From the NCBI GenBank assembly GCA_902553315.1, contig CACDKN010000001.1, forward strand, positions 310,001 through 374,000: a DNA stretch of 64,000 nt, in the 5' to 3' direction. Below the pieces are notes generated by a model. It made no database searches. It saw only the letters and a list, made by a program, of their open reading frames with translations, and was not told the origin of the DNA. Positions 1 to 8,831 of this stretch are shown here, piece by piece (positions within the stretch are counted from its first letter, which is position 1; the number at the start of each line of letters is the position of its first letter). The position numbers and the translations under genes are program-made. This DNA is from AG-339-G14 sp902553315 (lineage in GTDB: Bacteria; Pseudomonadota; Gammaproteobacteria; Magnimaribacterales; AG-339-G14).

Positions 1-185
1 GGCTTTCTTCTTAAAACATATGATGCTGATGGAGTTTTTAATAAATAAGTTGGGTTGGATTGCCCACCAATGAATTCTTCTATGTTCAGAGGCCCTTCAT
101 AACCGTCAATGTTATTTTTAAGATAATCATTTAAAATTTTTGCATCAATGAAATGTTTGTCAGACATTTCTTTGGTGCCGTTCAT
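1..185 (-). CDS. Phosphotransferase-family protein, ACAD10/11-like kinase domain (5' part only)
   Basis: Only the first 61 codons lie in the window; the gene runs off the left edge. It starts with ATG at 185, preceded by a strong GGAGG (191-195 on the complement), which decides the start. The N-terminus contains GPLNIEEFIGGQSNPTYLL followed by YVLRRKP, the glycine-rich start of the aminoglycoside-phosphotransferase-like domain that in animals forms the N-terminal half of ACAD10/11 (4-hydroxyacyl-CoA kinase activity) and in bacteria is a separate protein beside acyl-CoA dehydrogenases. The role in hydroxy-fatty acyl-CoA breakdown is inferred. It is the last visible member of the lptD minus-strand operon, 36 bp after the SDR gene. 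Confidence 0.72.
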   Translation of the reverse strand, partial: MNGTKEMSDKHFIDAKILNDYLKNNIDGYEGPLNIEEFIGGQSNPTYLLKTPSASYVLRRK

Positions 186-221
186 TTCTCCCTCCACCTT
201 TTTTATCATGCTTAGACAATC

Positions 222-941
222 TTAATTAAGTGATCTTCCTCCATCAACTCTTAGAATTTGACCAGTAATGTACTCATTTTTATAGAGATGAAATACCGCA
301 GAAGAAATATCTTCTTCATTTCCTATTCTTCCAAGAGGTATAGTAGAAATTAGTTTTTCTTCATTTGAAGAACCATCGGTGGGCAATAAGATTGCTCCTG
401 GCGCAACAGCATTCACTCTTATTTCCGGAGCTAATTCTTTTGCAAGAGACTTGGTCAATGTTTCTAATCCACCTTTAGCAATTGAATAAATTGAATAATC
501 TTTCATGCCTCTGATAATCATTGCGTCAGATAAATTAATGATCACTCCTAAATTTTCTTTGAGATTTTTCTTAAGATTTTTGATTATTTCATGAGGACCT
601 TTAACATTTGAATTTATCAGATCATCCCAAGCATCCTGACGACTTTCTAGAATTGGTGTTGAGTAAAAAGAAGAAGCATTATTTATCAATACATCTATTC
701 TTCCAAATTTTTCTATAACACTCTCACAAAACGATCCGTACTTATTTATATCGTTAAGATCAAATTGCACAACTTCAACCGAATCTTTTCTTATTGAATT
801 TAAACTCTCTTTAAGTTTGATAGCTTCATCTTCTGAAGAGTTATAATGACAGACTATAGAAAATTCATTCTCATGGAATTTTTTACAAATTGATTTACCA
901 ATTCTTTTTGCTCCTCCAGTTACTAAAACTACTTTAGTCAT
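222..941 (-). CDS. Pteridine-reductase-like short-chain dehydrogenase (FolM/PTR1 type)
   Basis: A 239-residue SDR. The nucleotide-binding motif is TGGAKRIG (residues 8-15), that is TGxxxRxG, the NADPH-binding variant of pteridine reductases, not the usual TGxxxGxG. NNAS is at 87-90. The catalytic residues are D139, Y152 and K156; Asp stands 13 residues before the Tyr where classical SDRs have Ser, exactly as in PTR1 (Asp181, Tyr194, Lys198). The family reduces dihydropteridines, and E. coli FolM also has dihydrofolate reductase activity. It overlaps cca by 8 bp at the end of the lptD-apaH operon, where E. coli has folA, so a role as the cell's dihydrofolate reductase is plausible but inferred. 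Confidence 0.8.
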   Translation of the reverse strand: MTKVVLVTGGAKRIGKSICKKFHENEFSIVCHYNSSEDEAIKLKESLNSIRKDSVEVVQFDLNDINKYGSFCESVIEKFGRIDVLINNASSFYSTPILESRQDAWDDLINSNVKGPHEIIKNLKKNLKENLGVIINLSDAMIIRGMKDYSIYSIAKGGLETLTKSLAKELAPEIRVNAVAPGAILLPTDGSSNEEKLISTIPLGRIGNEEDISSAVFHLYKNEYITGQILRVDGGRSLN

Positions 942-2001
942 TAAAATGTTCCTTGATTATTGATAGCCTTTTTTCGTAAATTTCTTTTTTTATTAAATTT
1001 GAATCTTTCTCGAAATTATTGTTTGGCTTTACTTTCGATAATTCTCCCAGAAGACTGTTTAAGTTTAACTTTTTAAAAGCATCACTTTCATCAATCAGCA
1101 ATGAGTATAAATTAAAAGTCTTAAGAGCACTTTTTTTATTTCTAAATCCATCGATTTTCATAATTGCTTCCAATAATATTTCAGGAGAATTTTCATTTCT
1201 AAATGTTTCAATTACATTTGAAAAGTTTAATGCCGATTTCTTGAAGGAGTTAGGAATTTTTACTTTAGTGGTAAGTTCCAAATTCATCGTCAAAATTGCC
1301 CATTTATCTTGAGCGTCTAAATTAGAACCTTCAGTTTTTTTAAGTTCAAGTAAATTTTCTTTGAATTGAGTGGTATCGTAACTAAAAACATTGGAAGCTC
1401 CCACATCATGAAGAGCTTGAAAGTAAAGATAGGAATTTTCTAAAGATAAGCATTTCTCAGTTTCCATCCAAATTCTTTCGAACGATAAATTATCTAAATC
1501 TTTTGAATTACAGAGCTCTTTCATTAAGATCAGAGTATCTTCGTGAATTTCAAAATTGAACTTACTCAAATAACAATAAAACCTTGCCACTCTGAACACT
1601 CTTAATGGGTCTTCGGAAAAAGCCTTAGATATATGTTTTAAAACTCTATTTTCAATATCTTGAATACCGCCATAGGGATCTATCAATTCGCCTTTATTAG
1701 ACTTTGCAATAGCATTGATAGTTAAATCTCTTCTTAATAAATCTTCCTCTAAGCCAATGTCCTTATTCACATCAAATTTAAAGCCTTTATGGCCAAGTTC
1801 AACTTTTATCTCTTTTCTTGCAAGCGCGTATTCTTCTTTTGTCTTAGGATGCAAAAAAACTGGAAAACTTTTACCAACTGAAATGAAACCATTCTCCAAC
1901 ATTTCTTCGGCACTCGATCCAATTACGACCCAATCTTTTTCTAAGGATTTAATACCTAAGAGTTCGTCTCTTATAGCTCCTCCAACCAAATAAATTTTCA
2001 T
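934..2001 (-). CDS. cca: CCA-adding tRNA nucleotidyltransferase
   Basis: Adds or repairs the 3' CCA end of tRNAs, using CTP and ATP without a nucleic acid template. Class II signatures are visible: GGAIRD at residues 7-12, the metal-binding stretch around residues 21-24, and RRDLTINA near residue 90, followed by an EDPLRVFRVARF segment. The first carboxylate of the usual DxD is Glu21 (E-K-D), with Asp23 retained. At 355 residues it is shorter than the 412-residue E. coli enzyme, and no C-terminal HD phosphohydrolase domain is recognisable, so it probably only adds CCA. It overlaps apaH by 4 bp and the downstream SDR by 8 bp, indicating translational coupling. Confidence 0.93.
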   Translation of the reverse strand: MKIYLVGGAIRDELLGIKSLEKDWVVIGSSAEEMLENGFISVGKSFPVFLHPKTKEEYALARKEIKVELGHKGFKFDVNKDIGLEEDLLRRDLTINAIAKSNKGELIDPYGGIQDIENRVLKHISKAFSEDPLRVFRVARFYCYLSKFNFEIHEDTLILMKELCNSKDLDNLSFERIWMETEKCLSLENSYLYFQALHDVGASNVFSYDTTQFKENLLELKKTEGSNLDAQDKWAILTMNLELTTKVKIPNSFKKSALNFSNVIETFRNENSPEILLEAIMKIDGFRNKKSALKTFNLYSLLIDESDAFKKLNLNSLLGELSKVKPNNNFEKDSNLIKKEIYEKRLSIIKEHFND

Positions 2002-2831
2002 TTAATCTTCTTAATAAAATATTTCTTGCTATCCTCGAGTCTCACAAAAGTAAGTTTATTCCCCCAAACACATCCAGTATCCAGACCTATTATATTTTGT
2101 TTATTTGTTTTGCCGTTCAATGCAGCCCAGTGGCCAAATATCAGTCGATCGTCCCGTGTTAAAGCGCTTATTTTTAATTTAAACCAAGGAATAAAGTTAT
2201 AAGGAAGATCTTTTAAACCTTTTTTGAAAGCAAACATAATTTTCCCTTCTTTGTCGCAAATTCTTATTCTTGTTACTGCGTTAATAAAAAAGGTAAGTTT
2301 GTCTTTCATAGAAATGATTTTGAAGTTATTTTTTCGATGATGAAAAAAAATCCTTTTTAAATTTTTTTTTGGATTTTTATTTAAAAATTCCTGTGAAAGT
2401 TTATTGAGATTCATGCATTCTTTAAAAGTTAAATAATGAGGCAATCCAGCATGAACCATAATATATTTTTTCTTAACACCATTTTTGAGTTTAATTTTTT
2501 TTGAAAAAACAAATGGTTGTTTTAATAAAAACTTAGCGTACTTTTCACATTTTGAGCTTGATAGTAACTCTTCTAATGTATCATTTTTTGCTGCTTTTCT
2601 ATCTGCATAATGTCTAGCAAGGAAGTGTAGGTCATGGTTTCCCAAGACAATATTTACACTTGAGCGAATGTTGTAAATTCTTTCTAGAGTTTTTAACGAA
2701 TCAGGACCCCTGTTGATTAAATCACCGGAAATCCAAAGACGATCTTTCTTTTCATTAAAGTTTATTTTTTTTAAGCCTTTATCGAATTCTTTGTAGCACC
2801 CTTGAATGTCACCAACTGCGTAATTAGCCAT
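1998..2831 (-). CDS. apaH: Symmetrical bis(5'-nucleosyl)-tetraphosphatase
   Basis: Hydrolyses diadenosine tetraphosphate to two ADP and, in E. coli, also removes Np4A caps from RNA. The calcineurin-like metallophosphatase motifs are present: GDIQG (residues 7-11), GDLINRGPD (36-44) and GNHD (64-67), with a later HAGLPH metal ligand near residue 128. The length of 277 residues fits the family. It overlaps rsmA by 8 bp. In E. coli apaG lies between rsmA and apaH and folA follows apaH; neither is present here, rsmA joins apaH directly and cca follows. Confidence 0.94.
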   Translation of the reverse strand: MANYAVGDIQGCYKEFDKGLKKINFNEKKDRLWISGDLINRGPDSLKTLERIYNIRSSVNIVLGNHDLHFLARHYADRKAAKNDTLEELLSSSKCEKYAKFLLKQPFVFSKKIKLKNGVKKKYIMVHAGLPHYLTFKECMNLNKLSQEFLNKNPKKNLKRIFFHHRKNNFKIISMKDKLTFFINAVTRIRICDKEGKIMFAFKKGLKDLPYNFIPWFKLKISALTRDDRLIFGHWAALNGKTNKQNIIGLDTGCVWGNKLTFVRLEDSKKYFIKKIK

Positions 2832-3612
2832 ATTTTTCCATCAATTTAGTAAGTTCTAAAAATTTTTTTGAGCTTAGTTGGTCTGGTCTCAAATCGAGAT
2901 CTATATTAAGTTTTTCTAAATCTTTTGCTTCAAATATTTTTAGCAAAGGTTTAGAGATTTTTTTTCTTTTAGAGTTAAACAGCAAGTTTAAAATTTTTTT
3001 TAAAAAATTTAATTCTTCAAAATTTACATCTTTTTTTCGAGGTATAAATTTTACAAAACAACTATCAACTTTAGGCGCAGGAACAAAAAAACTTCGATCT
3101 ACTTCTTTAAGAATTTCAACTTCGAATAAATAATTACAAATAACACTTAATTTTCCGTAGGATTTAGAATTTTCATTGCCGGCACATCTATAGGCAAACT
3201 CCTTTTGAAACATAAAGTGCATATCTTTGATGAGACAAATATTTTTAGTGCACCAGTCAATTATGGGGCTAGACAAATTGTAAGGTAGATTTCCTGCAAG
3301 ACGAATCTGATTAAAATTTGAAACATATTTTTTCAAATCAAAATTCAAAATATTTTCATTAATAATTTTGAAATTATCATTTTCTTTAAATCTTTTCTTT
3401 AAAAGAGAAATTAAATCTCTATCAATTTCTACTGAGGAACAGGAATTTGCACTTGATACAATTAAAGAAGTTAAATTTCCTGATCCTGGCCCAATTTCTA
3501 AAAAATCATCGTTTTTTTTTACATTTATTAAATCAACTAAATCACTGAGTAATACTTCGTCGTTAATAAAATTTTGGCCAAATCTTTTTTTTGGAGAGAT
3601 CTCTTTCATCAC
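2824..3612 (-). CDS. rsmA: 16S rRNA (A1518/A1519-N6)-dimethyltransferase
   Basis: KsgA/RsmA transfers four methyl groups to two adenines in helix 45 of 16S rRNA during late 30S assembly. The N-terminal KKRFGQNF segment (8-15) matches the family, the SAM-binding motif is EIGPGSGNLT (39-48), and the catalytic motif is NLPY (108-111). At 262 residues it is full length. A second Met follows the first; either could start the protein. It overlaps pdxA by 4 bp and apaH by 8 bp, in the conserved surA-pdxA-rsmA-apaH order. Confidence 0.95.
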   Translation of the reverse strand: MMKEISPKKRFGQNFINDEVLLSDLVDLINVKKNDDFLEIGPGSGNLTSLIVSSANSCSSVEIDRDLISLLKKRFKENDNFKIINENILNFDLKKYVSNFNQIRLAGNLPYNLSSPIIDWCTKNICLIKDMHFMFQKEFAYRCAGNENSKSYGKLSVICNYLFEVEILKEVDRSFFVPAPKVDSCFVKFIPRKKDVNFEELNFLKKILNLLFNSKRKKISKPLLKIFEAKDLEKLNIDLDLRPDQLSSKKFLELTKLMEKYG

Positions 3613-4571
3613 GTTGGCTGAGTAATATCTAAGGCAGTTTTTAAACTTTCCATTGCACTAGCTTCGTTTGCACAAAACTTATCAGCTATTTCGTAAGCAG
3701 TACCATGATCAACGGAGATTCTTGTAAATGGTAAACCTAGGGTTATATTAATGGAATTGCCAAACCCTAAAGTTTTTAGAACTGGAAGTCCTTGGTCATG
3801 AAACATAGCGAGATAAGCATCGAATTTTTTTAAGTTATTAGGAACAAATGCGGTATCAGCAGATTCTGGTCCAGATAAATTCAATCCTTCTTTTTTAAGT
3901 TTTTCTATTAGCGGACTAATTATTTCCGTTTCTTCTGTTCCAAGAAAGCCGTTTTCTCCAGCATGTGGATTAAGTCCCAAAACACAAATTTTTGGATTTT
4001 TAATTTTCCATTTAGACTTAAGTTCATTGTTTAAAATTTTTAAATATTTTTCTAATCTTTGGGATGTAATTTTTGCCGCAACATCCTTAAGTGGAAGGTG
4101 AGTAGTCGCTAATGCAACTTTTAGAGCTTTATTTGCTAAGAGCATAACAACATTTTTAGTGTTAGAAATATCAGCAAGGAACTCGGTATGACCTGAAAAT
4201 TCAAAACCGTATTCGTTAATTGTGCTTTTATTGATTGGGCCTGTAATCATGGCTGAATATCTTTTTTCAAGAGCTCCCAGAGAAGCTTCTAATAATACGT
4301 CTAATGTATATTTAGCATTTTTTAAGCTTGGCATACCAAGTCTTACTCCTTCAGATAAAGGAATTTGAAACACCTTAACTGTATTTGTGGCTTTTTTCTT
4401 TAAATCAAAATTAAGATCTAATTTCAGGCCATTATTCAGTGACCTGAAATGTTCAATATCACCAATAAGAATAAAATTATTTAAATTTTCTATATTTTTA
4501 CTTAAAGCTTTAAGACAAACCTCTGGACCAATCCCAGCTGGATCGCCAGGACTAATTGCGATCGGTTTCAT
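3609..4571 (-). CDS. pdxA: 4-hydroxythreonine-4-phosphate dehydrogenase
   Basis: NAD-dependent oxidation of 4-phosphohydroxy-L-threonine in the DXP-dependent branch of pyridoxal 5'-phosphate synthesis. Visible motifs are SPGDPAGIGPE (7-17), GHTEFLAD with metal ligand His128, LNPHAGE, MFHDQG with a second metal-binding His, and the C-terminal SVDHGTAYEIA segment. The length of 320 residues is typical. The gene overlaps surA (4 bp upstream) and rsmA (4 bp downstream). The pathway requires pdxB, serC, dxs and pdxJ elsewhere in the genome; none lies in this window. Confidence 0.95.
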   Translation of the reverse strand: MKPIAISPGDPAGIGPEVCLKALSKNIENLNNFILIGDIEHFRSLNNGLKLDLNFDLKKKATNTVKVFQIPLSEGVRLGMPSLKNAKYTLDVLLEASLGALEKRYSAMITGPINKSTINEYGFEFSGHTEFLADISNTKNVVMLLANKALKVALATTHLPLKDVAAKITSQRLEKYLKILNNELKSKWKIKNPKICVLGLNPHAGENGFLGTEETEIISPLIEKLKKEGLNLSGPESADTAFVPNNLKKFDAYLAMFHDQGLPVLKTLGFGNSINITLGLPFTRISVDHGTAYEIADKFCANEASAMESLKTALDITQPT

Positions 4572-5809
4572 GTTCTTTTTTTAATTTCTACGAATGATTG
4601 AGAGCGCATTTCTTGAAGAGAAGTTTCCAATTGTTCTTGAAATTTTCTTTCAAAAAGAATTCTATATGCTTTATTTTTTTGGATTTCAATTGAAACATCT
4701 TCACTTCTTCGATCCAAGACTTCAGCTACATGCCATCCAAAAGAACTTTCAAAAGGCTCAGTCACTTCGTTAATTTTAGAATTATCTAAAGCATTTTTAA
4801 AAGCAGTGGTGTATTTGTCTGTCGAAGACCAATCTAGTATCCCGCCATCTAACTTTGACCCAGGATCGTCAGAGTAAAGTCTCGCTAGTATTTCAAAAGA
4901 TTCTCCATTTATTAATTTCTCTTTAATTTCGTAAATAAGTTTTTTAGCTTGACTTTGGCTTCTTACTTCAGATGTTTGAATTAGAATATGCCTAGAAAGA
5001 ACTTGATCCTCAATTTTCACTGTATCGCCTCTTTTATCCTCTAAAAATAAGATATGAAATCCGGCACCACTTTTGATTGGTCCTCTGAACTCTCCAAGTT
5101 GCATCGAAGTCACTGTATCAGCAAATAAAGTTGGTATGTTTGAAATTCTATTCCAAATAATTTCATTCTCAGTTTCTTTAGATTGATCATTTTCTAACTT
5201 TAATTCTTTAAAATCTTTTCCCTGATTTAAAGAAGAAATTATCTCATTTGCTTTTTCCTCTTCTTTTACGAGTATTTGATTCAATTTATACTCTACTACT
5301 AATAAATTTTGTCCGTCAGTTGAATTTATAAAGTTATTTAATTCTTGATCAGATATAAATATTTTTGGACCAACCATTCCTCTTTGAACCCTTGAAATGA
5401 TCATTTCCTTTTTTATCTCTTTCCTCAGTTTTTCATAAGATTGACCTTGAGATTCTATTTCTTTCTTAAAGTCTAAAAGACTTAAATTATTATTAGCTGC
5501 TAGTCTCGACATCGATTCATTCAATTCTTGATCACTGATTCTCACACCGGCTTTAAAAGCTCTTTGGATTTGTAGTTCTTCTATAATCAAGTTTTCTAAA
5601 ATTCTCTCTTCAATAAAATCTTCAGGGGGAAGAGGTTGAGTTGGATTTGCAACTTTATAGTTCTCAAGATAATTTTCCTTAGCCTCATTTAGTTGTGATT
5701 CCATAATAATTCCATCTCCAGCGATGGCAATTATTTTGTCTAGATCAACCCGTTCAGAATAGAGCATGTTAGAAGCAAATAAAAAAAGAAATATTTTTAA
5801 AATTTTCAT
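4568..5809 (-). CDS. surA: Periplasmic chaperone / peptidyl-prolyl isomerase SurA
   Basis: Escorts unfolded outer-membrane proteins, including LptD, across the periplasm. The 413 residues begin with a signal peptide (about 1-18, ending near LYSER), followed by the SurA N-terminal chaperone domain with IAIAGDGIIMESQL, then two parvulin modules (about 165-265 and 268-370). The second carries the clear SRHILIQT, SDDPGSKLDGG and FGWHVAEV motifs; the first is degenerate, as is common. It follows lptD by 9 bp, matching the lptD-surA order of other gammaproteobacteria. LptD is itself a known SurA client. Confidence 0.93.
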   Translation of the reverse strand: MKILKIFLFLFASNMLYSERVDLDKIIAIAGDGIIMESQLNEAKENYLENYKVANPTQPLPPEDFIEERILENLIIEELQIQRAFKAGVRISDQELNESMSRLAANNNLSLLDFKKEIESQGQSYEKLRKEIKKEMIISRVQRGMVGPKIFISDQELNNFINSTDGQNLLVVEYKLNQILVKEEEKANEIISSLNQGKDFKELKLENDQSKETENEIIWNRISNIPTLFADTVTSMQLGEFRGPIKSGAGFHILFLEDKRGDTVKIEDQVLSRHILIQTSEVRSQSQAKKLIYEIKEKLINGESFEILARLYSDDPGSKLDGGILDWSSTDKYTTAFKNALDNSKINEVTEPFESSFGWHVAEVLDRRSEDVSIEIQKNKAYRILFERKFQEQLETSLQEMRSQSFVEIKKRT

Positions 5810-5818
5810 GGAGTTATT

Positions 5819-7891
5819 TTAGTTCAAAGTCCTTCTTTTAAGATAGTTTTCTATAGGTCTTCCTAAAGATCCTAGACCTTTTAATTCAAAATAAATTCTA
5901 AAACTTTCTTGATTATAATTTTCAAAGATACTTTGATTAATAACCTTTATCCAATCTAATTCCTTAGAGTGAATTAATACAAATCCTAATTTCAACCCTG
6001 GATTTTCATATTCCATACCTAAAATAGTATTTGTCAGATTCGAATTTTCTATGTCATAAATAAACTTTGCACTCATCAAATACTTCTTAGAAAACTCAAA
6101 TTTATATTCAGCATCTATTTGATTTAATTTTTCTTCAAAAGAATTATTTAAAAGATAAGAGGCTATATTTTTAGCCCAAAAATAATCTAATTTCACAGAG
6201 GACGACTTGTATTTTTGTAAGAACTTAAGATTCGCAGTATTGAATTTACTTTTCTCGTCTATCTTAAGGTTGAATCCTAGAATAGAATTTTTCAAGGAAT
6301 AATTTCTTAAATTTATTTCAATTGGCTCTGGCAAATCAAAAATTGCATTGGAATATTTTAAGCCATCAACAGAGCTAATTTTTTTTGAAACTTCAAGATC
6401 AAATAATTTTTTACTGTTTGAGAAAATAGTATTTTTGAAACCAAAAACTATGTCTTTTTGTTTAGGTAGTAAATTTTTACTAAAAAGAGGCGAATTGTTT
6501 AGATTTATGTTGTCTAAATAAATCCCAGAATTTATTAAAGGTAGATTTTTTTGATTTTTTTCGGGAGCATACATTATGATCAAGTATGGTTTGAGGTATC
6601 CAGTATTTATAAGGTTTTTTCTGAAAAGATTTGTAGATAATTGAAAATTTAGTTGAGGCTGTGTTCTATTAAAAGTAAATCCTTCAAAATTAAATACACT
6701 ATTAATTATTTTTCCAGAGATTTCAGTAAATAGAACTCTTCCTTGGTGACTAAAATTAAAACTAGGAGTCAAATTAAGCACTTTTATTCTTTCTTTCGAA
6801 TTTTCCCTAAAGGCTCCGCCTTTCCTATAAATTGAGAAACTACTTTCTAGCTCAAAATCAAATGATTTAAGTGAATCAAAATAAGAAAATTCAATTTTTG
6901 GAAGTTCCTGATATTGATTAGCTGCTATAGGATCAATAATTTTGAACGAATTTAGAAGTAATTTAGTCTCAGTGTTTGCTGTAAAAGATGAGATTACTAA
7001 CTTTTGTGGCGTATATAAAGTTTTAGAGACACCGCTGAAGTCAGGCCCAAAATCATTTATAAAAAAAGCGTCGCTTACATTTCCATAATCAATCTGTAAA
7101 AACAAGTTTTTATTAAGCACTTGTGTATGCTTTACACCAAATGCCCATCTAAAAGAATTTTCAGTGTAATTGTATTGGTATTCATTATCATTGAATAAAA
7201 TTGAACTATTTAAAACTCCATTTAGTTTATTTGTTAAGTATCTGAATTCATTTGAAAGACCAAATCCTCTTTTGGTTATGTATCTAGGCTCAAGGGTTGT
7301 ATCCAAATTTTCTTTTATTGCTATGTAGTAGGGCACAGAAATATCTACCCCAGATTTATTTGAGATATTTATTTCTGGCAGAAGAAACCCACTTCTTTTC
7401 TTCGAGCTTGATGGAAAGCTGCCGCTTGGCCATGCACCGAGTGTGTAATTATTTACTATAAGTTTGGCATCTTTGAATTTTATTGATTCCTTATCTTCTG
7501 AAAATTTTATTTCTGATGCTTCTATCCACCAAATCTTTTCATAACAAGGGCATAAGGAAAACTTTGTATCCTGAAAAGAAACATTTTCTTTTGAAAACTC
7601 AAATTCTTCTGCCTCTCCCCAAAAATTATTTTCTTCAATTTTGAATGAGATCTCTTTTGCAAATCCAATTTCTTTTTCTTGATCAATAATTAATTTTTCT
7701 GTTGAAATAGCGATATTGTCTATATTCAATTTCACAGATTGTTCAAGAATAAGTCTTTTATTTGCGTCTGACGAAATTTTTCCAGCCGAATAGTTGATAT
7801 TTTGAGAAAGTAAATTATTTCCAGTTATGTAGAAAAGAACTAGAAATAAAATTTTATGTTTGCTTAAGTAGTTTTTGGAAAATGAAAACAT
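5819..7891 (-). CDS. lptD: LPS-assembly protein LptD (outer membrane)
   Basis: With the lipoprotein LptE, LptD inserts lipopolysaccharide into the outer leaflet. A hydrophobic signal segment (about residues 12-28) is followed by an OstA/LptA-like beta-jellyroll (about 35-150) and a long beta-barrel containing the family segment LGAWPSGSFPSSSKKRSGFLLP. At 690 residues it is shorter than E. coli LptD (784). The only cysteines are C114 and C116 in LCPC; the counterpart of E. coli Cys31 and the C-terminal adjacent Cys pair are missing, the latter position reading Pro631-Gly632. The canonical inter-domain disulfides therefore cannot form. It is the first gene of the minus-strand operon; lptE lies at 58680-59156. 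Confidence 0.92.
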   Translation of the reverse strand: MFSFSKNYLSKHKILFLVLFYITGNNLLSQNINYSAGKISSDANKRLILEQSVKLNIDNIAISTEKLIIDQEKEIGFAKEISFKIEENNFWGEAEEFEFSKENVSFQDTKFSLCPCYEKIWWIEASEIKFSEDKESIKFKDAKLIVNNYTLGAWPSGSFPSSSKKRSGFLLPEINISNKSGVDISVPYYIAIKENLDTTLEPRYITKRGFGLSNEFRYLTNKLNGVLNSSILFNDNEYQYNYTENSFRWAFGVKHTQVLNKNLFLQIDYGNVSDAFFINDFGPDFSGVSKTLYTPQKLVISSFTANTETKLLLNSFKIIDPIAANQYQELPKIEFSYFDSLKSFDFELESSFSIYRKGGAFRENSKERIKVLNLTPSFNFSHQGRVLFTEISGKIINSVFNFEGFTFNRTQPQLNFQLSTNLFRKNLINTGYLKPYLIIMYAPEKNQKNLPLINSGIYLDNINLNNSPLFSKNLLPKQKDIVFGFKNTIFSNSKKLFDLEVSKKISSVDGLKYSNAIFDLPEPIEINLRNYSLKNSILGFNLKIDEKSKFNTANLKFLQKYKSSSVKLDYFWAKNIASYLLNNSFEEKLNQIDAEYKFEFSKKYLMSAKFIYDIENSNLTNTILGMEYENPGLKLGFVLIHSKELDWIKVINQSIFENYNQESFRIYFELKGLGSLGRPIENYLKRRTLN

Positions 7892-7961
7892 AATTAAATT
7901 ACGTTTGTAATGATATTAGAAGCTATTGAGGGTTAAAATACAATTTTTAATAGGAGATTAA

Positions 7962-8822
7962 ATGACGAACTTAAATAATAAAACCTTATTTGTTTCTGGG
8001 GCCAGCAGAGGAATTGGCTTGGCTATAGCTAAACGTGCAGCACAAGATGGAGCTAATATAATTTTAGCAGCTAAAACTGCTGATCCTCACCCTAAACTAC
8101 CCGGAACAATTTACACTGCTGCAGAAGAAATAGAGCAAGCCGGCGGAAAAGCTTTCCCTGTTATATGTGACATTAGATCAGAGGAACAGGTAGATAATGC
8201 GGTTTCCTCAGGAGCTGAACAATTTGGAGGGATTGATATTTGTATTAATAACGCAAGCGCAATTCAGCTGACAGGAACTTTGCAAACTGATATGAAAAGA
8301 TACGATTTAATGAATCAAATAAATGCTAGGGGAACTTTCTTAACATCCAAGAAATGTTTACCTCATTTATTAAAGTCAGATAATCCTCACATTCTCAATC
8401 TTTCCCCACCTTTAGACATGAAACCCCATTGGTTTTCTAATCATGTCGCATACACGATTGCAAAATACGGCATGAGCTTGTGTGTTTTAGGAATGGCAGA
8501 AGAGTTTAAAGAACAGGGCGTGGCAGTTAACGCCTTATGGCCCAGAACAGCAATTGCTACAGCTGCAGTTCAAAACGTTTTGGGAGGAGATGAAATGTCT
8601 AAAATTTCAAGAACTCCCGAGATAATGGCTGATGCAGCACATGTAATATTGACAAAAAATTCTAACGAATTTTCTGGAAATTTCTGCATCGATGACAATC
8701 TTTTAGCAGAAAACGGTGTTAAAGATTTTTCTAAATACGCTTCCGTTCCTTTTGCAGAACTTGCTCCTGATTTTTTTGTTCCAGAAGATATTCCCGCACC
8801 TGATGAAGCCAAAAATAGTTAG
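7962..8822 (+). CDS. HSDL2-like short-chain dehydrogenase
   Basis: A 286-residue SDR resembling the N-terminal domain of hydroxysteroid dehydrogenase-like protein 2. It has SGASRGIG (12-19), a long loop with LPGTIYTAAEEIEQAGG, CDIRSEEQV, NNAS (96-99), LNLSPP with catalytic Ser148, YTIAK (Tyr164, Lys168) and the subfamily motif WPRTAIAT near 194-201. Substrate unknown; fatty-acyl or steroid-like alcohols are guesses from the family. ATG 7962 follows AGGAGA (7952-7957). It sits between lptD (divergent) and amgK-murU, which adjoin lptD more closely in Pseudomonas, so it looks like an insertion into that neighbourhood. Confidence 0.85.
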   Translation: MTNLNNKTLFVSGASRGIGLAIAKRAAQDGANIILAAKTADPHPKLPGTIYTAAEEIEQAGGKAFPVICDIRSEEQVDNAVSSGAEQFGGIDICINNASAIQLTGTLQTDMKRYDLMNQINARGTFLTSKKCLPHLLKSDNPHILNLSPPLDMKPHWFSNHVAYTIAKYGMSLCVLGMAEEFKEQGVAVNALWPRTAIATAAVQNVLGGDEMSKISRTPEIMADAAHVILTKNSNEFSGNFCIDDNLLAENGVKDFSKYASVPFAELAPDFFVPEDIPAPDEAKNS

Positions 8823-8831
8823 GATCATTTT

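Noticed and set aside
2331..2371. A/T homopolymer runs in apaH as possible frameshift sites
   Set aside because: The reading frame continues through them with family-consistent sequence; such runs are common in this AT-rich DNA.
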